Positions 18,290 to 26,429 of a DNA stretch of 64,000 nucleotides are shown piece by piece. Made by a program: the position numbers and the translations under genes. The stretch's first letter is position 1. Every line of letters starts with the position of its first letter. The notes under the pieces were generated by a model. The model was not told the origin of the DNA, ran no database searches, and saw only the letters and a list, made by a program, of their open reading frames with translations. Origin of the DNA: Streptomyces violaceusniger (GTDB lineage: Bacteria; Actinomycetota; Actinomycetes; Streptomycetales; Streptomycetaceae); NCBI GenBank assembly GCA_005405945.1, contig BJHW01000002.1, forward strand, positions 1,426,001-1,490,000. The letters run 5' to 3'.

Positions 18290-19149
18290 CCGACGGACAC
18301 GAGCGCCTGGCGGGAGTCAGCAGCACCGCGCTGTTCGTGGGCATCACCCGCGCGAACGAGAGCCGGCGCCCGGACCGGCTGTTCGAGGACGCCCTGGCCA
18401 CGCGTTTCGTCGACGCCGCGGGCGCCGAGCAGCAGGCGGTCTGGACCGAGGGGCAGGGAAAGCCGTTCACCGAGGCCATGGGCGACTACTTCGCCCTGCG
18501 CACCCGGTACTTCGACGACTACTTCACACAGGCGTGCGCGGCCGGCTGCCGCCAGGCGGTCCTGCTCGCGGCGGGCCTGGACACTCGTGCCTTCCGTCTG
18601 CGCTGGCCGGACGGTACACGCCTCTTCGAACTGGACCAGCCCGAGGTGCTCGACTTCAAGGAACACGTCCTCCGGGGCGAGGAGCCGCGCTGCGAACGCG
18701 AGGTGATCGCGGCCGACCTGCGCGAGGACTGGCCCTCGCTGCTGGTGAAGCAGGGCTTCCGGGAGGACGTTCCGACGGCCTGGCTGGTCGAGGGGATACT
18801 CGTCTACCTGACCGAGCGCGACGCGGACCATCTACTGGACCGGATCACCGCGCTGTCCGCGCCGGGCAGCCACCTCGGGGTGGAACATGTCACCCGGTCG
18901 ATGGTGAACACCGACCAGGCCCAGGAGGCGGCGTCCGCCTCACCGGAGGGCATCATGGGCATGCTGTCCTCCCTGTGGAAGAACGAGATGACGCAGCCCC
19001 CCGCCGACTGGCTCGCGGACCACGGCTGGAGCGCCGCGGAAGAACCCCTCACCGACCTGGCGGAGCGGCACGCCCGCCCCGTTCCCCCGGCCTTCGACCC
19101 GGCCCTCCCCGGCACGGGTCGCGTCCGCCTGCTGACGGCCGACCGCTGA
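18286..19149 (+). CDS. SAM-dependent methyltransferase (TIGR00027-like)
   Basis: A 287-residue class I methyltransferase of the leucine-carboxyl-methyltransferase-like family common in actinobacteria. The N-terminus reads GVSSTALFVGITRANESRRP, the SAM loop is VLLAAGLDTRAFRLRWP, and the acidic strand is LFELDQPEVLDFK. GCGGAGG at 18274-18280 supports the GTG at 18286. It is the last gene of the long plus-strand series and may O-methylate the product. The family is broad, so the substrate cannot be named. Confidence 0.85.
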   Translation: MTDGHERLAGVSSTALFVGITRANESRRPDRLFEDALATRFVDAAGAEQQAVWTEGQGKPFTEAMGDYFALRTRYFDDYFTQACAAGCRQAVLLAAGLDTRAFRLRWPDGTRLFELDQPEVLDFKEHVLRGEEPRCEREVIAADLREDWPSLLVKQGFREDVPTAWLVEGILVYLTERDADHLLDRITALSAPGSHLGVEHVTRSMVNTDQAQEAASASPEGIMGMLSSLWKNEMTQPPADWLADHGWSAAEEPLTDLAERHARPVPPAFDPALPGTGRVRLLTADR

Positions 19150-19173
19150 CCGATCCCGCCGCCGGCTGGCGCC

Positions 19174-19204
19174 TTGACTTCAACTTAGGTTGAACTTCTA
19201 CGGT
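19174..19204 (+). promoter_or_regulatory. MerR/SoxR-style promoter with 19-bp spacer
   Basis: A TTGACT -35 at 19174-19179 and a TACGGT -10 at 19199-19204 are separated by 19 bp, and the spacer holds the inverted repeat TTCAAC-TTAG-GTTGAA. This over-long spacer with a central palindrome is characteristic of MerR-family activated promoters. The downstream gene is a MarR-type regulator, and no MerR gene is present in the window. Confidence 0.55.
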
Positions 19205-19250
19205 CGATCCCATCGTCAATCGAGTTCACGCAACGACGGAGGGACCGGCC

Positions 19251-19709
19251 ATGGAGTACTCCCACAGCGACGCCGAACTGCTCGGGCAGCCCATCGGATA
19301 CTGGAGCTGGGCGGCCTACAAGGCCGTGGTCAGCCGCATCCAGGCGGCTCTCGCCGGGGTCGGTACCACCCAGCCACAGTGGTGGGTCATCGCGCAGGTC
19401 GCACGCGCCGACACCGTCAAGACCCGCGGCGAGGTGTCCGGCCTCCTCCGCAACTATCTCGACGTCGGCCCGGAGGTCATGGAGGCGGAGATCGACCGGA
19501 CCATCGCCCTGGGCTGGATCACCGAGGACGCCGAGGGACGCCTGGGCATCACCGAGGAGGGCCGGGCCTTCTACGACAAGGCCGCGGCCCTCCAGGACGA
19601 GCTGTGGGCGGAACGGCACGCGGGCATCTCCGACGAGGAGTACCTGACGACCCTCAAGGTGCTGCAGCGCTTCATCCACAACACGGGCGGGCATGCCTGG
19701 CACCACTAG
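19251..19709 (+). CDS. MarR-family transcriptional regulator
   Basis: A 152-residue winged-helix protein. The central part, roughly residues 45-105, forms the DNA-binding domain and contains GEVSGLLRNYLDVGPEVMEAE, followed by a wing with DAEGRLGITEEG. The C-terminal helix mediates dimerisation in the family. It stands alone behind the MerR-like promoter and is followed by a hairpin. It may respond to redox or thiol stress given that promoter, or serve the biosynthetic genes upstream; both are inference. Confidence 0.8.
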   Translation: MEYSHSDAELLGQPIGYWSWAAYKAVVSRIQAALAGVGTTQPQWWVIAQVARADTVKTRGEVSGLLRNYLDVGPEVMEAEIDRTIALGWITEDAEGRLGITEEGRAFYDKAAALQDELWAERHAGISDEEYLTTLKVLQRFIHNTGGHAWHH

Positions 19710-19745
19710 GGTCCTTCCTCCGCGGAGATCCGTCAGAAGGACCCT
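19708..19745. terminator. Hairpin between MarR and iron-ADH genes
   Basis: AGGGTCCTTC (19708-19717) pairs with GAAGGACCCT (19736-19745). The loop itself contains the self-complementary CTCCGCGGAG. It begins at the MarR stop codon and separates convergent genes, so it may terminate both. Confidence 0.6.
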
Positions 19746-19779
19746 GGCTTCCGTCGCCTTGGACCAGGTGGACTGCTGA

Positions 19780-20949
19780 TCAGTATGTGGTGGTGAGGAT
19801 GTTCAGGACCTGAGCCCGATCGGGCGACAGCGGATTGTTCTTCGTCACCGCGTCCGCCACCGCCCCGGCGGCGATGGAGGGCAGCATGGCGCGGTCGGCG
19901 CCGAGCGTGCTCAGGGGCCGTTTCACCTCGACGGTGCCCGCGATCTCGCGCACCCCGTCGATGGCTGCCCGCGCCCAGTCCCCGTCGGCGGGCGGCGCGA
20001 GGCGCATGGCACGCGCCACCTGTTCATAGGCGCCCTGTGCGGCGGGAGCGTTGAACTCCATCACCTCCTCGAGTACGGCGGCGAGGGCGACGCCGTGAGG
20101 GGTACCGGTGTGCGCGGTCAGCGCGTGGCCGATGCCGTGGACGAGTCCGAGCCCGGAGAGGGTGAGTGCCTGCCCCGCGAGATGGGCTCCCAGCATCAGT
20201 TCGGCGCGGGCGTCGAGGTCCGAGCCGTTCCGGTACGCGGCGGGCAGGGCGCGGCTGACCATGGCCACGGCCTGGGTGGCATAGGCGGTGGAGATCGGGT
20301 TCGCGCCGCGCGAGGCGAGCGACTCGATGCCGTGCACGAGGGCGTCGATCCCGGTGGCGGCGGTGGCGGGCGCGGGCAGGCCCAGGGTGAGCTCCGGGTC
20401 GAGCAGCGCGACGCGCGGCTTCACCGACGGGTGGCCGATGTACACCTTGCGGCGGGCGGCGGTGTCCTCGATGACCCCGAAGCCGTTGGTCTCGGCGCCG
20501 GTGCCGGAGGTGGTGGGGATCGCGACGAGCGGTAGCCCGTCGGCCGCCTCCCAGAGGCCGTCGGCGTCCGCGGCCGTGGCGCTCGGGTTGCCGACCAGCA
20601 GGGCGATGCCCTTCGCCGCGTCGAGTACGGAGCCACCGCCGAGGGCGACGACCGCGGCGGTGCCGAACGTACGGGCTCGTGCGGCACCCGCGTCGACGTT
20701 GGCGGTGGACGGGTTGGGCGCCACTTCGTCGTGGACGGCGTACTCCAGCCCGGCGGCTTCGAGGGCCTTGAGGACCGGTTCGAGCACGCCCGCGGCGCGC
20801 AGACCGCGGTCGGTGACGACGAAGGCACGATCGTGGCCGGTTGCCGCGATCAGGGCGGGGAGTCGGCCGATGCGGCCGGGGCCGAACTCGATGCGGCAGG
20901 TGGGGTCGATGCTCAGCGGTGTGGGACCGCCGGGCCCGGAAGAGGTCAT
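19780..20949 (-). CDS. Iron-containing alcohol dehydrogenase
   Basis: A 389-residue group III (Fe-ADH) oxidoreductase. It has the nucleotide-binding GGGSVLDAAKGIAL, the PTTSGTGAE segment, and metal-ligand motifs DALVHGIESL and GLVHGIGHALTAHTGTPHGV. Relatives are NAD(P)-dependent alcohol dehydrogenases or maleylacetate reductases. It is the last gene of the minus-strand operon that begins with the Fae homologue at 25171, so it probably reduces or oxidises a hydroxy-acid or aldehyde intermediate of that pathway. Confidence 0.88.
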   Translation of the reverse strand: MTSSGPGGPTPLSIDPTCRIEFGPGRIGRLPALIAATGHDRAFVVTDRGLRAAGVLEPVLKALEAAGLEYAVHDEVAPNPSTANVDAGAARARTFGTAAVVALGGGSVLDAAKGIALLVGNPSATAADADGLWEAADGLPLVAIPTTSGTGAETNGFGVIEDTAARRKVYIGHPSVKPRVALLDPELTLGLPAPATAATGIDALVHGIESLASRGANPISTAYATQAVAMVSRALPAAYRNGSDLDARAELMLGAHLAGQALTLSGLGLVHGIGHALTAHTGTPHGVALAAVLEEVMEFNAPAAQGAYEQVARAMRLAPPADGDWARAAIDGVREIAGTVEVKRPLSTLGADRAMLPSIAAGAVADAVTKNNPLSPDRAQVLNILTTTY

Positions 20950-20995
20950 GGGTGCGGCTCCTGACGTCGTGGGGCGGGGTGGCGTTCGCTCGTCG

Positions 20996-21931
20996 TCAGA
21001 CCGCGACGGTCGCGTCCACCGGCGCGGTGGTCGGGACGGCCAGCCGGAACTCCTGCCCGGCCAGGGCCTCGTAGAGGCGGACGGGGCTCATCTCGCCCGC
21101 GAGATCGCCGTGCTCGGTCCTGGAGCGGCGGAAGATCTGCTCGACCACAGCCGACAGCTCGGTGGGCACGCCCAGGTCGCGGCCGAGGTCGATGGCGAGG
21201 CCGAGGTCCTTGCAGGCGAGGACCATGGCGAAGGAGTCGTCGTAGTCCCCGTCGGTGAGGATGCGGATGAAGTCGTGCTCCAGGAAGTAGGACGCGGCGG
21301 AGCTCTTGAGCAGGGAATCACGCAGCAGGCCGAGGTCGACGCCCGCCTTGGCGCCCATCGCGAACACCTCGGAGGTGGCCACGAGCTTGCTGAACCAGAG
21401 CAGGTTGAGCAGCAGCTTGACCGTGTAACCGGCGCCGAGCGGGCCGACGTGCAGGATGCGCTTCGGGTCGCCCATCGCCTCCAGCACGGGCAGCGCGGCC
21501 CGGAAGTCCTCCTCGGCACCGCCGACGAAGATCTGCAGGGTGCCGGAGTCGGCGCCGTGCGACATCCCGCAGACCGGCGCGTCGAGCCGGCGCACCCGCT
21601 GGGCGTCCAGCACCTCGGCGGCGATCCGCTCGGCGGCCGCCGGGGTCGAGGTCGACATGTCGACCCACAGGGCTCCCGGCGCCAGGGCCGCGGCGGCGCC
21701 GCCCCGCAGCAGGACGTCCTCGACGACACGCGGCGTCGGCAGGCTGGTGACCAGGAGCTCCACGCCGTCCGCGCACGCGGCGGGGGTGTCGGCCCATCCG
21801 GCGCCGAGCGCGAGATGCTCCGCGGCGGCCTCGGGGCGGATGTCGTGCACGGTGACCTGGTGTCCCGCCCGGATCAGATGGCGGGCCATGTGGCGACCCA
21901 TGTTGCCCAGGCCGATGAAACCGATCCTCAT
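20996..21931 (-). CDS. 3-hydroxyisobutyrate dehydrogenase-type oxidoreductase
   Basis: A 311-residue beta-hydroxyacid dehydrogenase. It has the N-terminal NAD(P) motif GFIGLGNMGRHMARHL, the substrate loop DAPVCGMSHGADSGTLQIFVGG (compare DAPVSGG in the family) and the catalytic Lys in GAGYTVKLLLNLL. GAGGA precedes the ATG at 21931. The family oxidises 2-hydroxymethyl- or 3-hydroxy acids such as hydroxyisobutyrate or tartronate semialdehyde adducts. It is fourth in the Fae operon, and the next gene follows after 46 bp. Confidence 0.87.
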   Translation of the reverse strand: MRIGFIGLGNMGRHMARHLIRAGHQVTVHDIRPEAAAEHLALGAGWADTPAACADGVELLVTSLPTPRVVEDVLLRGGAAAALAPGALWVDMSTSTPAAAERIAAEVLDAQRVRRLDAPVCGMSHGADSGTLQIFVGGAEEDFRAALPVLEAMGDPKRILHVGPLGAGYTVKLLLNLLWFSKLVATSEVFAMGAKAGVDLGLLRDSLLKSSAASYFLEHDFIRILTDGDYDDSFAMVLACKDLGLAIDLGRDLGVPTELSAVVEQIFRRSRTEHGDLAGEMSPVRLYEALAGQEFRLAVPTTAPVDATVAV

Positions 21932-22005
21932 CGTTGTCCTCGCTGTGGTGAGAAGAGAAAGTAAGGGGACGGGCGTTGTGGAGGTGGCCGCGAACCGTGT
22001 CCGGT

Positions 22006-23526
22006 TCAGGCCAGGTTGACCCAGGTGGTCTTCAGCGCGGTGTACGCGTCCCAAGCGTGCAGGGACTTGTCACGTCCCGCGCCGGTGGCCTTGAAGCCGC
22101 CGAACGGGGTGATGACATCACTGGCGTCGAAGGTGTTGATCCAGACCGTCCCGGCCCGCAGCCGCTTGGCGGCGCGGTGGGCGACGGCCACGTCACGGGT
22201 CCAGACGGAGGCGACGAGCCCGTAGTCGCTCTCGTTGGCCAGCCGGATTCCCTCGTCGGCGTCGCCGTCGTAGGACACGATGGCCAGGACCGGGCCGAAG
22301 ATCTCCCGCTGGGCGATGGCTGAGGTGTTCACCACCCCGTCCAGGACGGTCGGTTCGACATAGCTGCCGCCCGACTCGGTGAGGGTGCGGCCACCGCCGA
22401 ACACCACGGTCGCCCCGTCCGCCACGCCACGCTCGATGTGGCCGAGGACCGTGGCCAGCTGGTTCTCGTCGACCAGGGGGCCCATGACGGTGGCCGGGTC
22501 GAGCGGATCGCCCACCCGGAAGGTGTCCGCGGTGATCCGGCGCACGGCGTCCAGGAGCCGATCCTTGACGGAGGCGTGGACCACCACGCGGGAACCGGCG
22601 TTGCAGGTCTGCCCGGCGTTGTAGAAGATGCCCCACGCCACGGCCGACGCGGCGGCCTCGATGTCGGCGTCCGCCAGCACGAGCTGGGGAGACTTGCCAC
22701 CCGCCTCGACCGCCACTTGCTTGCCGTTGGACTCGCCCGCGTACACCTGGAAGAGCCGGGCCACCTCCACCGAGCCCGTGAAGGCGATCTTGTCGACCTC
22801 GGGGTGGCGGCCCAGCGCCTGCCCGGCGACCTCGCCACGCCCGGGGATGACGTTGAACACCCCGTCCGGCAGACCCGCCTCGGTGGCGAGGGCGGCCAGC
22901 CGCAGCGCGGCCAGGGACGTCTGCTCGGCGGGCTTGAGCACGATGCTGTTGCCGGTGGCCAGGGCCGGGCCCAGCTTCCAACTGGCGATGAGCAGCGAGT
23001 AGTTCCACGGGATGACCGCGCCGATGACACCCAGGGGCTCCCGGGTGATCAGGGCGAGCGCGTCCCCGGGGGTCGGCGCCACCTCGTCGTAGGTCTTGTC
23101 GATGGCCTCGGCATACCAGGCGATGGTCTCGGCGGCCTTGTCCACGTCGATCCGCACGGACTCGGTGATGGGCTTGCCCATCTCCAGGGTGTCGAGGAGG
23201 GCCAGCTCCTCCGCGTGTCCCCGGATCAGGTCGGCCCAGCGCAGCAGAACGCGCTTGCGCTCCTTGGGCGGGAGGTCACGCCAGCGTCCGTCCTCGAAGG
23301 CGGCGCGCGCGCCGCGTACGGCACGGTCCACGTCCTCGGCGCCGGCCGCCTGCACCTTGGCGAGCACCGCGCCGTCGCGCGGCGAGAGGCTGGTGAAGGT
23401 GTCGCCGCAGAGGGCGTCGGTGAAGTGGCCGTCGATGAACGGCCTTGTCTCGAAGGTCAGTTGGTCGGCCGCGGCCAGCCACTGGCCGTGCGTGCGGGAG
23501 AGCAGGGCGTCGATGCCGTGCGTCAT
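22006..23526 (-). CDS. NAD(P)-dependent aldehyde dehydrogenase
   Basis: A 506-residue class I/II-like aldehyde dehydrogenase. It shows the oxyanion-hole Asn in VIPWNYSLL, the general base Glu in VEAGGKSPQL, the nucleophile in NAGQTCNAGSR, and the C-terminal PFGGFKATGAGRDKSLHA as in the PuuC-like group. Start at ATG 23526, coupled by a 4-bp overlap to the enolase-family gene upstream. It would oxidise the aldehyde generated in the pathway to the acid. Confidence 0.9.
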   Translation of the reverse strand: MTHGIDALLSRTHGQWLAAADQLTFETRPFIDGHFTDALCGDTFTSLSPRDGAVLAKVQAAGAEDVDRAVRGARAAFEDGRWRDLPPKERKRVLLRWADLIRGHAEELALLDTLEMGKPITESVRIDVDKAAETIAWYAEAIDKTYDEVAPTPGDALALITREPLGVIGAVIPWNYSLLIASWKLGPALATGNSIVLKPAEQTSLAALRLAALATEAGLPDGVFNVIPGRGEVAGQALGRHPEVDKIAFTGSVEVARLFQVYAGESNGKQVAVEAGGKSPQLVLADADIEAAASAVAWGIFYNAGQTCNAGSRVVVHASVKDRLLDAVRRITADTFRVGDPLDPATVMGPLVDENQLATVLGHIERGVADGATVVFGGGRTLTESGGSYVEPTVLDGVVNTSAIAQREIFGPVLAIVSYDGDADEGIRLANESDYGLVASVWTRDVAVAHRAAKRLRAGTVWINTFDASDVITPFGGFKATGAGRDKSLHAWDAYTALKTTWVNLA

Positions 23527-24635
23527 GTGATCCTCCACCGGTCGATCGCGTCTTCGTCCAGCTCGATGCCGAGGCCCGGCCTCGCGGGCACCTCGAGGTC
23601 TCCGTCGCCGGCCACCCGTACCGGGTCGGCGAGCATGAAGTCCCGGCGCTCCGGGGTCCACCCGGGCGGGTCGTAGGGGAACTCGAAGTACGGGCCGCCG
23701 CCGACTCCCGCCGCCACGTGCAGATTGGCGAGCACACCGATGCCGTTGGTCCAGCTGTGCGGGGTGAAGTGGCGGTGCTTGAGCTGTGCCAGCTCCGCCA
23801 GGGTGCGGGCGCGGTGCATGCCGATCGCGAGCACCACGTCCATCTGGTAGATGTCGAGGGCGTCCTCTTCGAGGTAGCGCAGCAGCTCGGTGGGGGAGTG
23901 GTGCATCTCGCCCGCGGCGATCCGCACCCCCGGGTTCTCGGCCCGCAGGCGCTTGAAGCCCGCCACGTCGCAGTAGGGCAGCGGCTCCTCGACCCAGAAC
24001 ACATCGAGTTCGGCCAGCCGCGCGATGATCTTGCGGGTCCGGGCGAGGTCGGTGGCGCCCGCGGTGTCGCCCGCCATGCGCCACGACTGGTTCAGATCCA
24101 CCATGATCTCGAAATCCGCGCCCAGCTCCTCGCGCACCGCGCGGACCGCGGCGATCCCCTCGTCCACCCGGTCGCGGTCGATGCGGATCTTCATCGCGCG
24201 GAAGCCCGCCTCGCGGACCTTCAGCGCGGTGGCCACGCGCTCCTCCGGCGACTTGAGCTCACCGCAGGAGGCGTAGGCGGGCAGCTTCGTGGCCGCGTTG
24301 CCGAACAGCTCCGCCACCGGGCGGCCGTGCACCTTGCCGATGATGTCCCACAGCGCCGCCTCCAGCGGCCAGTAGTGGGCGCCGTGGAAGTTCGCGGTCT
24401 CGATGGCCTTGACATGCCGGGTGATGTCGAGCGGGTCCTCGCCGACGAACAGGTGCTTGTAGGTGTCGAAGCCGTCCATCAGGTCACCGGAGCCGATGCC
24501 GGTGATCCCCTCGTCGGTGTGGACGCGGACGATCGTCGCGTCGAAGTGGCGCCGCGGCTCGGGGTCCCAGGCGGCCCGGAACGGCGGGTCCAGCTCCAGC
24601 CGCAGCCGGTCCAGGGTGATGTCCGTGATCTTCAT
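23523..24635 (-). CDS. Mandelate racemase/muconate-lactonizing-type dehydratase
   Basis: A 370-residue enolase-superfamily enzyme. Metal ligands and catalytic residues can be followed: Lys149-x-Arg151 (MKIRID), Asp180 and Asn182 (MVDLNQSW), Glu216/217 (WVEEPLP), Glu243 (AAGEMHH), Asp266 (YQMDVV) and His293 (FTPHSW), the last two forming the MR-group His-Asp pair. Such enzymes abstract the alpha-proton of a carboxylate, usually dehydrating a sugar acid. It overlaps the flanking genes by 4 bp each, so it is co-translated with the Fae homologue and the aldehyde dehydrogenase. Confidence 0.88.
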   Translation of the reverse strand: MKITDITLDRLRLELDPPFRAAWDPEPRRHFDATIVRVHTDEGITGIGSGDLMDGFDTYKHLFVGEDPLDITRHVKAIETANFHGAHYWPLEAALWDIIGKVHGRPVAELFGNAATKLPAYASCGELKSPEERVATALKVREAGFRAMKIRIDRDRVDEGIAAVRAVREELGADFEIMVDLNQSWRMAGDTAGATDLARTRKIIARLAELDVFWVEEPLPYCDVAGFKRLRAENPGVRIAAGEMHHSPTELLRYLEEDALDIYQMDVVLAIGMHRARTLAELAQLKHRHFTPHSWTNGIGVLANLHVAAGVGGGPYFEFPYDPPGWTPERRDFMLADPVRVAGDGDLEVPARPGLGIELDEDAIDRWRIT

Positions 24636-25171
24636 CGGGCGAGCGCCTCGGAAGTGGGGGCGTAGAACGGGTTGGCCGGGCCTTCCGCGGCGGCCGCGAG
24701 GACATCGGCCACGGCCGGGGTGGCGTTCACCGCGGCCCGCACCGCGCCGTACGCGGCGGAGCGCTGGTTGCGGAAGGACACGTCCAGGTCGTCGACCGCC
24801 GGGTTCACCCAGATCGCGGCGATGATCAGCAGATCGTCGGCCTCCTCGGCGGGCAGCAGACCGTCCCGGACCGCGTCCGTGACGCCCTGCGCCAGACCGG
24901 CCTGGGCGGAGCCCCATGTGGCGCGCTGGTGCAGCTCACCGTCGGCGGCGGCCTTCGTCACGAACAGCGTCAGCGGCTTCACCGGCACCGAGGGCCGCAC
25001 GATCGTCAGGAAGGGGACGTGTCCGGCGCTGGGCGTGGCCAGCGCCGTGGCCCAGGCCGTCTCGACGGGGCCGCCCTTGCGTCCGATCACGACGTTCGTG
25101 TGCGCGGCGTTGGCACCCTCCCCGGCGAAGGCCTCGCCGATGAGGGCGGCCGGGGCAAAAGGCGATGGCAT
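24632..25171 (-). CDS. Formaldehyde-activating-enzyme (Fae) homologue
   Basis: A 179-residue protein close in length to Fae (about 170). It keeps the core GEAFAGEGANAAHTNVVIG with the catalytic-position His24, then KGGPVETAWATALATPSAGH and SVPVKPLTLFVTKA. Fae condenses formaldehyde with tetrahydromethanopterin. Streptomycetes are not known to use that cofactor, and no pterin-pathway gene is nearby, so the partner here is uncertain. AGGAGA precedes ATG 25171. It heads the operon, coupled to an enolase-family dehydratase, which suggests a role in breaking down or detoxifying a carboxylic acid or an aldehyde released from it. Confidence 0.85.
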   Translation of the reverse strand: MPSPFAPAALIGEAFAGEGANAAHTNVVIGRKGGPVETAWATALATPSAGHVPFLTIVRPSVPVKPLTLFVTKAAADGELHQRATWGSAQAGLAQGVTDAVRDGLLPAEEADDLLIIAAIWVNPAVDDLDVSFRNQRSAAYGAVRAAVNATPAVADVLAAAAEGPANPFYAPTSEALAR

Positions 25172-25206
25172 GGGATCTCCTGGATCTCCGGGAGCGGGGA
25201 TTGGGC

Positions 25207-25251
25207 GGACCGCGGGGATGAACCTCGCATTCACCGCAGTTCATCCGGTCC
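25207..25251. promoter_or_regulatory. Long inverted repeat between fae operon and IclR gene
   Basis: GGATGAAC (25216-25223) and GTTCATCC (25239-25246) form perfect arms 15 bp apart, and outside them GGACC (25207-25211) pairs with GGTCC (25247-25251). It lies 36 bp upstream of the Fae start and is a good candidate operator for the divergent IclR protein. Confidence 0.5.
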
Positions 25252-25381
25252 GATGCGGCGAATCTAGAACCGCCGCCACCCCCTCGCAAGGCACCGGCTG
25301 GAATCGAAATGCCGGTTGCTCTCCCGACAACCCGGCGGCTGACCTGGGGGTTCCCACAGGCACGCCCTTAGGATGGCGCGC

Positions 25382-26253
25382 GTGACGAACCTCCCCCTCG
25401 CGGCACCGACGGCCCCGAGGACCCCGCCGACGCGCACGGCGCGGGCCCCCGAGCCGGCTCCACCGGCCCCGGAGACACCACCGCCCCGCGCGGCCACGGG
25501 CTGCGCCGTGACATCGACCTGCTGGAGGCGCTCGCCTCCGACGAGGCGCAGAACGCCGGCGGACTCGGCGTCGTACGCCTGGCGCAGCTGGTGGGCCGGG
25601 AGAAGACCCAGGTCTCGCGCGCCCTCAAGGCCCTGGCCGCCGCGGGGATCGTGGAACGGGACCCCGATACCCTGGAGTACCGGCTGGGCTGGCGGCTGTT
25701 CTCGCTGGTCGCGCGGACCTCGCAGAACCGGCTGGTGCGCATGGCCGAGCCGGTGATGCACGCGCTGTCGGCGGACGTGGAGGAGACCAGCCATCTGTGT
25801 GTCCTGAGCGACCGCGAGGTGCTCACCCTGCTCTCGATCTCCGGCCACTCCTTCCGCGTCCACGGCTGGGAGGGGCGCGGAGTGCCCGCGTGGCAGACCT
25901 CGGCCGGGCGGGTGCTGCTGGCCGATGCCACGCCCGACGAGCTGTACGTCCGCTTCGGCACCACCTCCACCCCGCCGATTCCCGAACTGTGGGCGCTGAT
26001 CCAGGAGGCGTCGCGCCAGGGGTACGCGAGGGTGAGCGAGGAGTTCGAGGCCGGTCTGGTCGGGGTCTCGGCGCCCGTGCGCGACTTCCGGGGACGCGTG
26101 GTGGCGGCGATCAACATCTCGGCCCCCAAGTCCCGCCTCGGCGACCGCCTGGACCAGGCGGGCCACACCACCGCCAAGGCGGCGGCACGCGTCTCCGCGC
26201 TGCTGGGCTGGGAGCCGCGGCACACCCCGTTCCCCCGGGCACGGCTCACCTGA
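25382..26253 (+). CDS. IclR-family regulator, one missing C
   Basis: About 290 residues. The helix-turn-helix is RRDIDLLEALASDE...VVRLAQLVGREKTQVSRALK, and the C-terminal effector domain contains TSHLCVLSDREVLTLLSISG, VPAWQTSAGRVLLA and SEEFEAGLVGVSAPVRDF. The domain frame has no start codon; GTG 25382 (or ATG 25373) lies in the neighbouring frame, and one more C in the run at 25393-25397 joins them as VTNLPPRGTDGPEDPADAHG. It is divergent from the Fae operon and presumably controls it in response to the substrate. Confidence 0.8.
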
Positions 26254-26429
26254 GGGCGCCCGGACCGGGCGGCCGCGCCCGTCCGTCCCCTCCCTCTCGT
26301 ATGCGGTGAGTTGCCCTGACAGCAACCACCATTGCGATCCGAGAAGCGGCCTTGTCGGCCGTATGACGCGCTCGTAAATTCACCGCGAACCGGACCAGCC
26401 CTCGTTCGGAACGGAGAAAAGAGCAGCTC

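Noticed and set aside
20288..21964. 558-residue open frame on the plus strand
   Set aside because: Antisense to the Fe-ADH and hydroxyisobutyrate-type dehydrogenase genes; no motifs.
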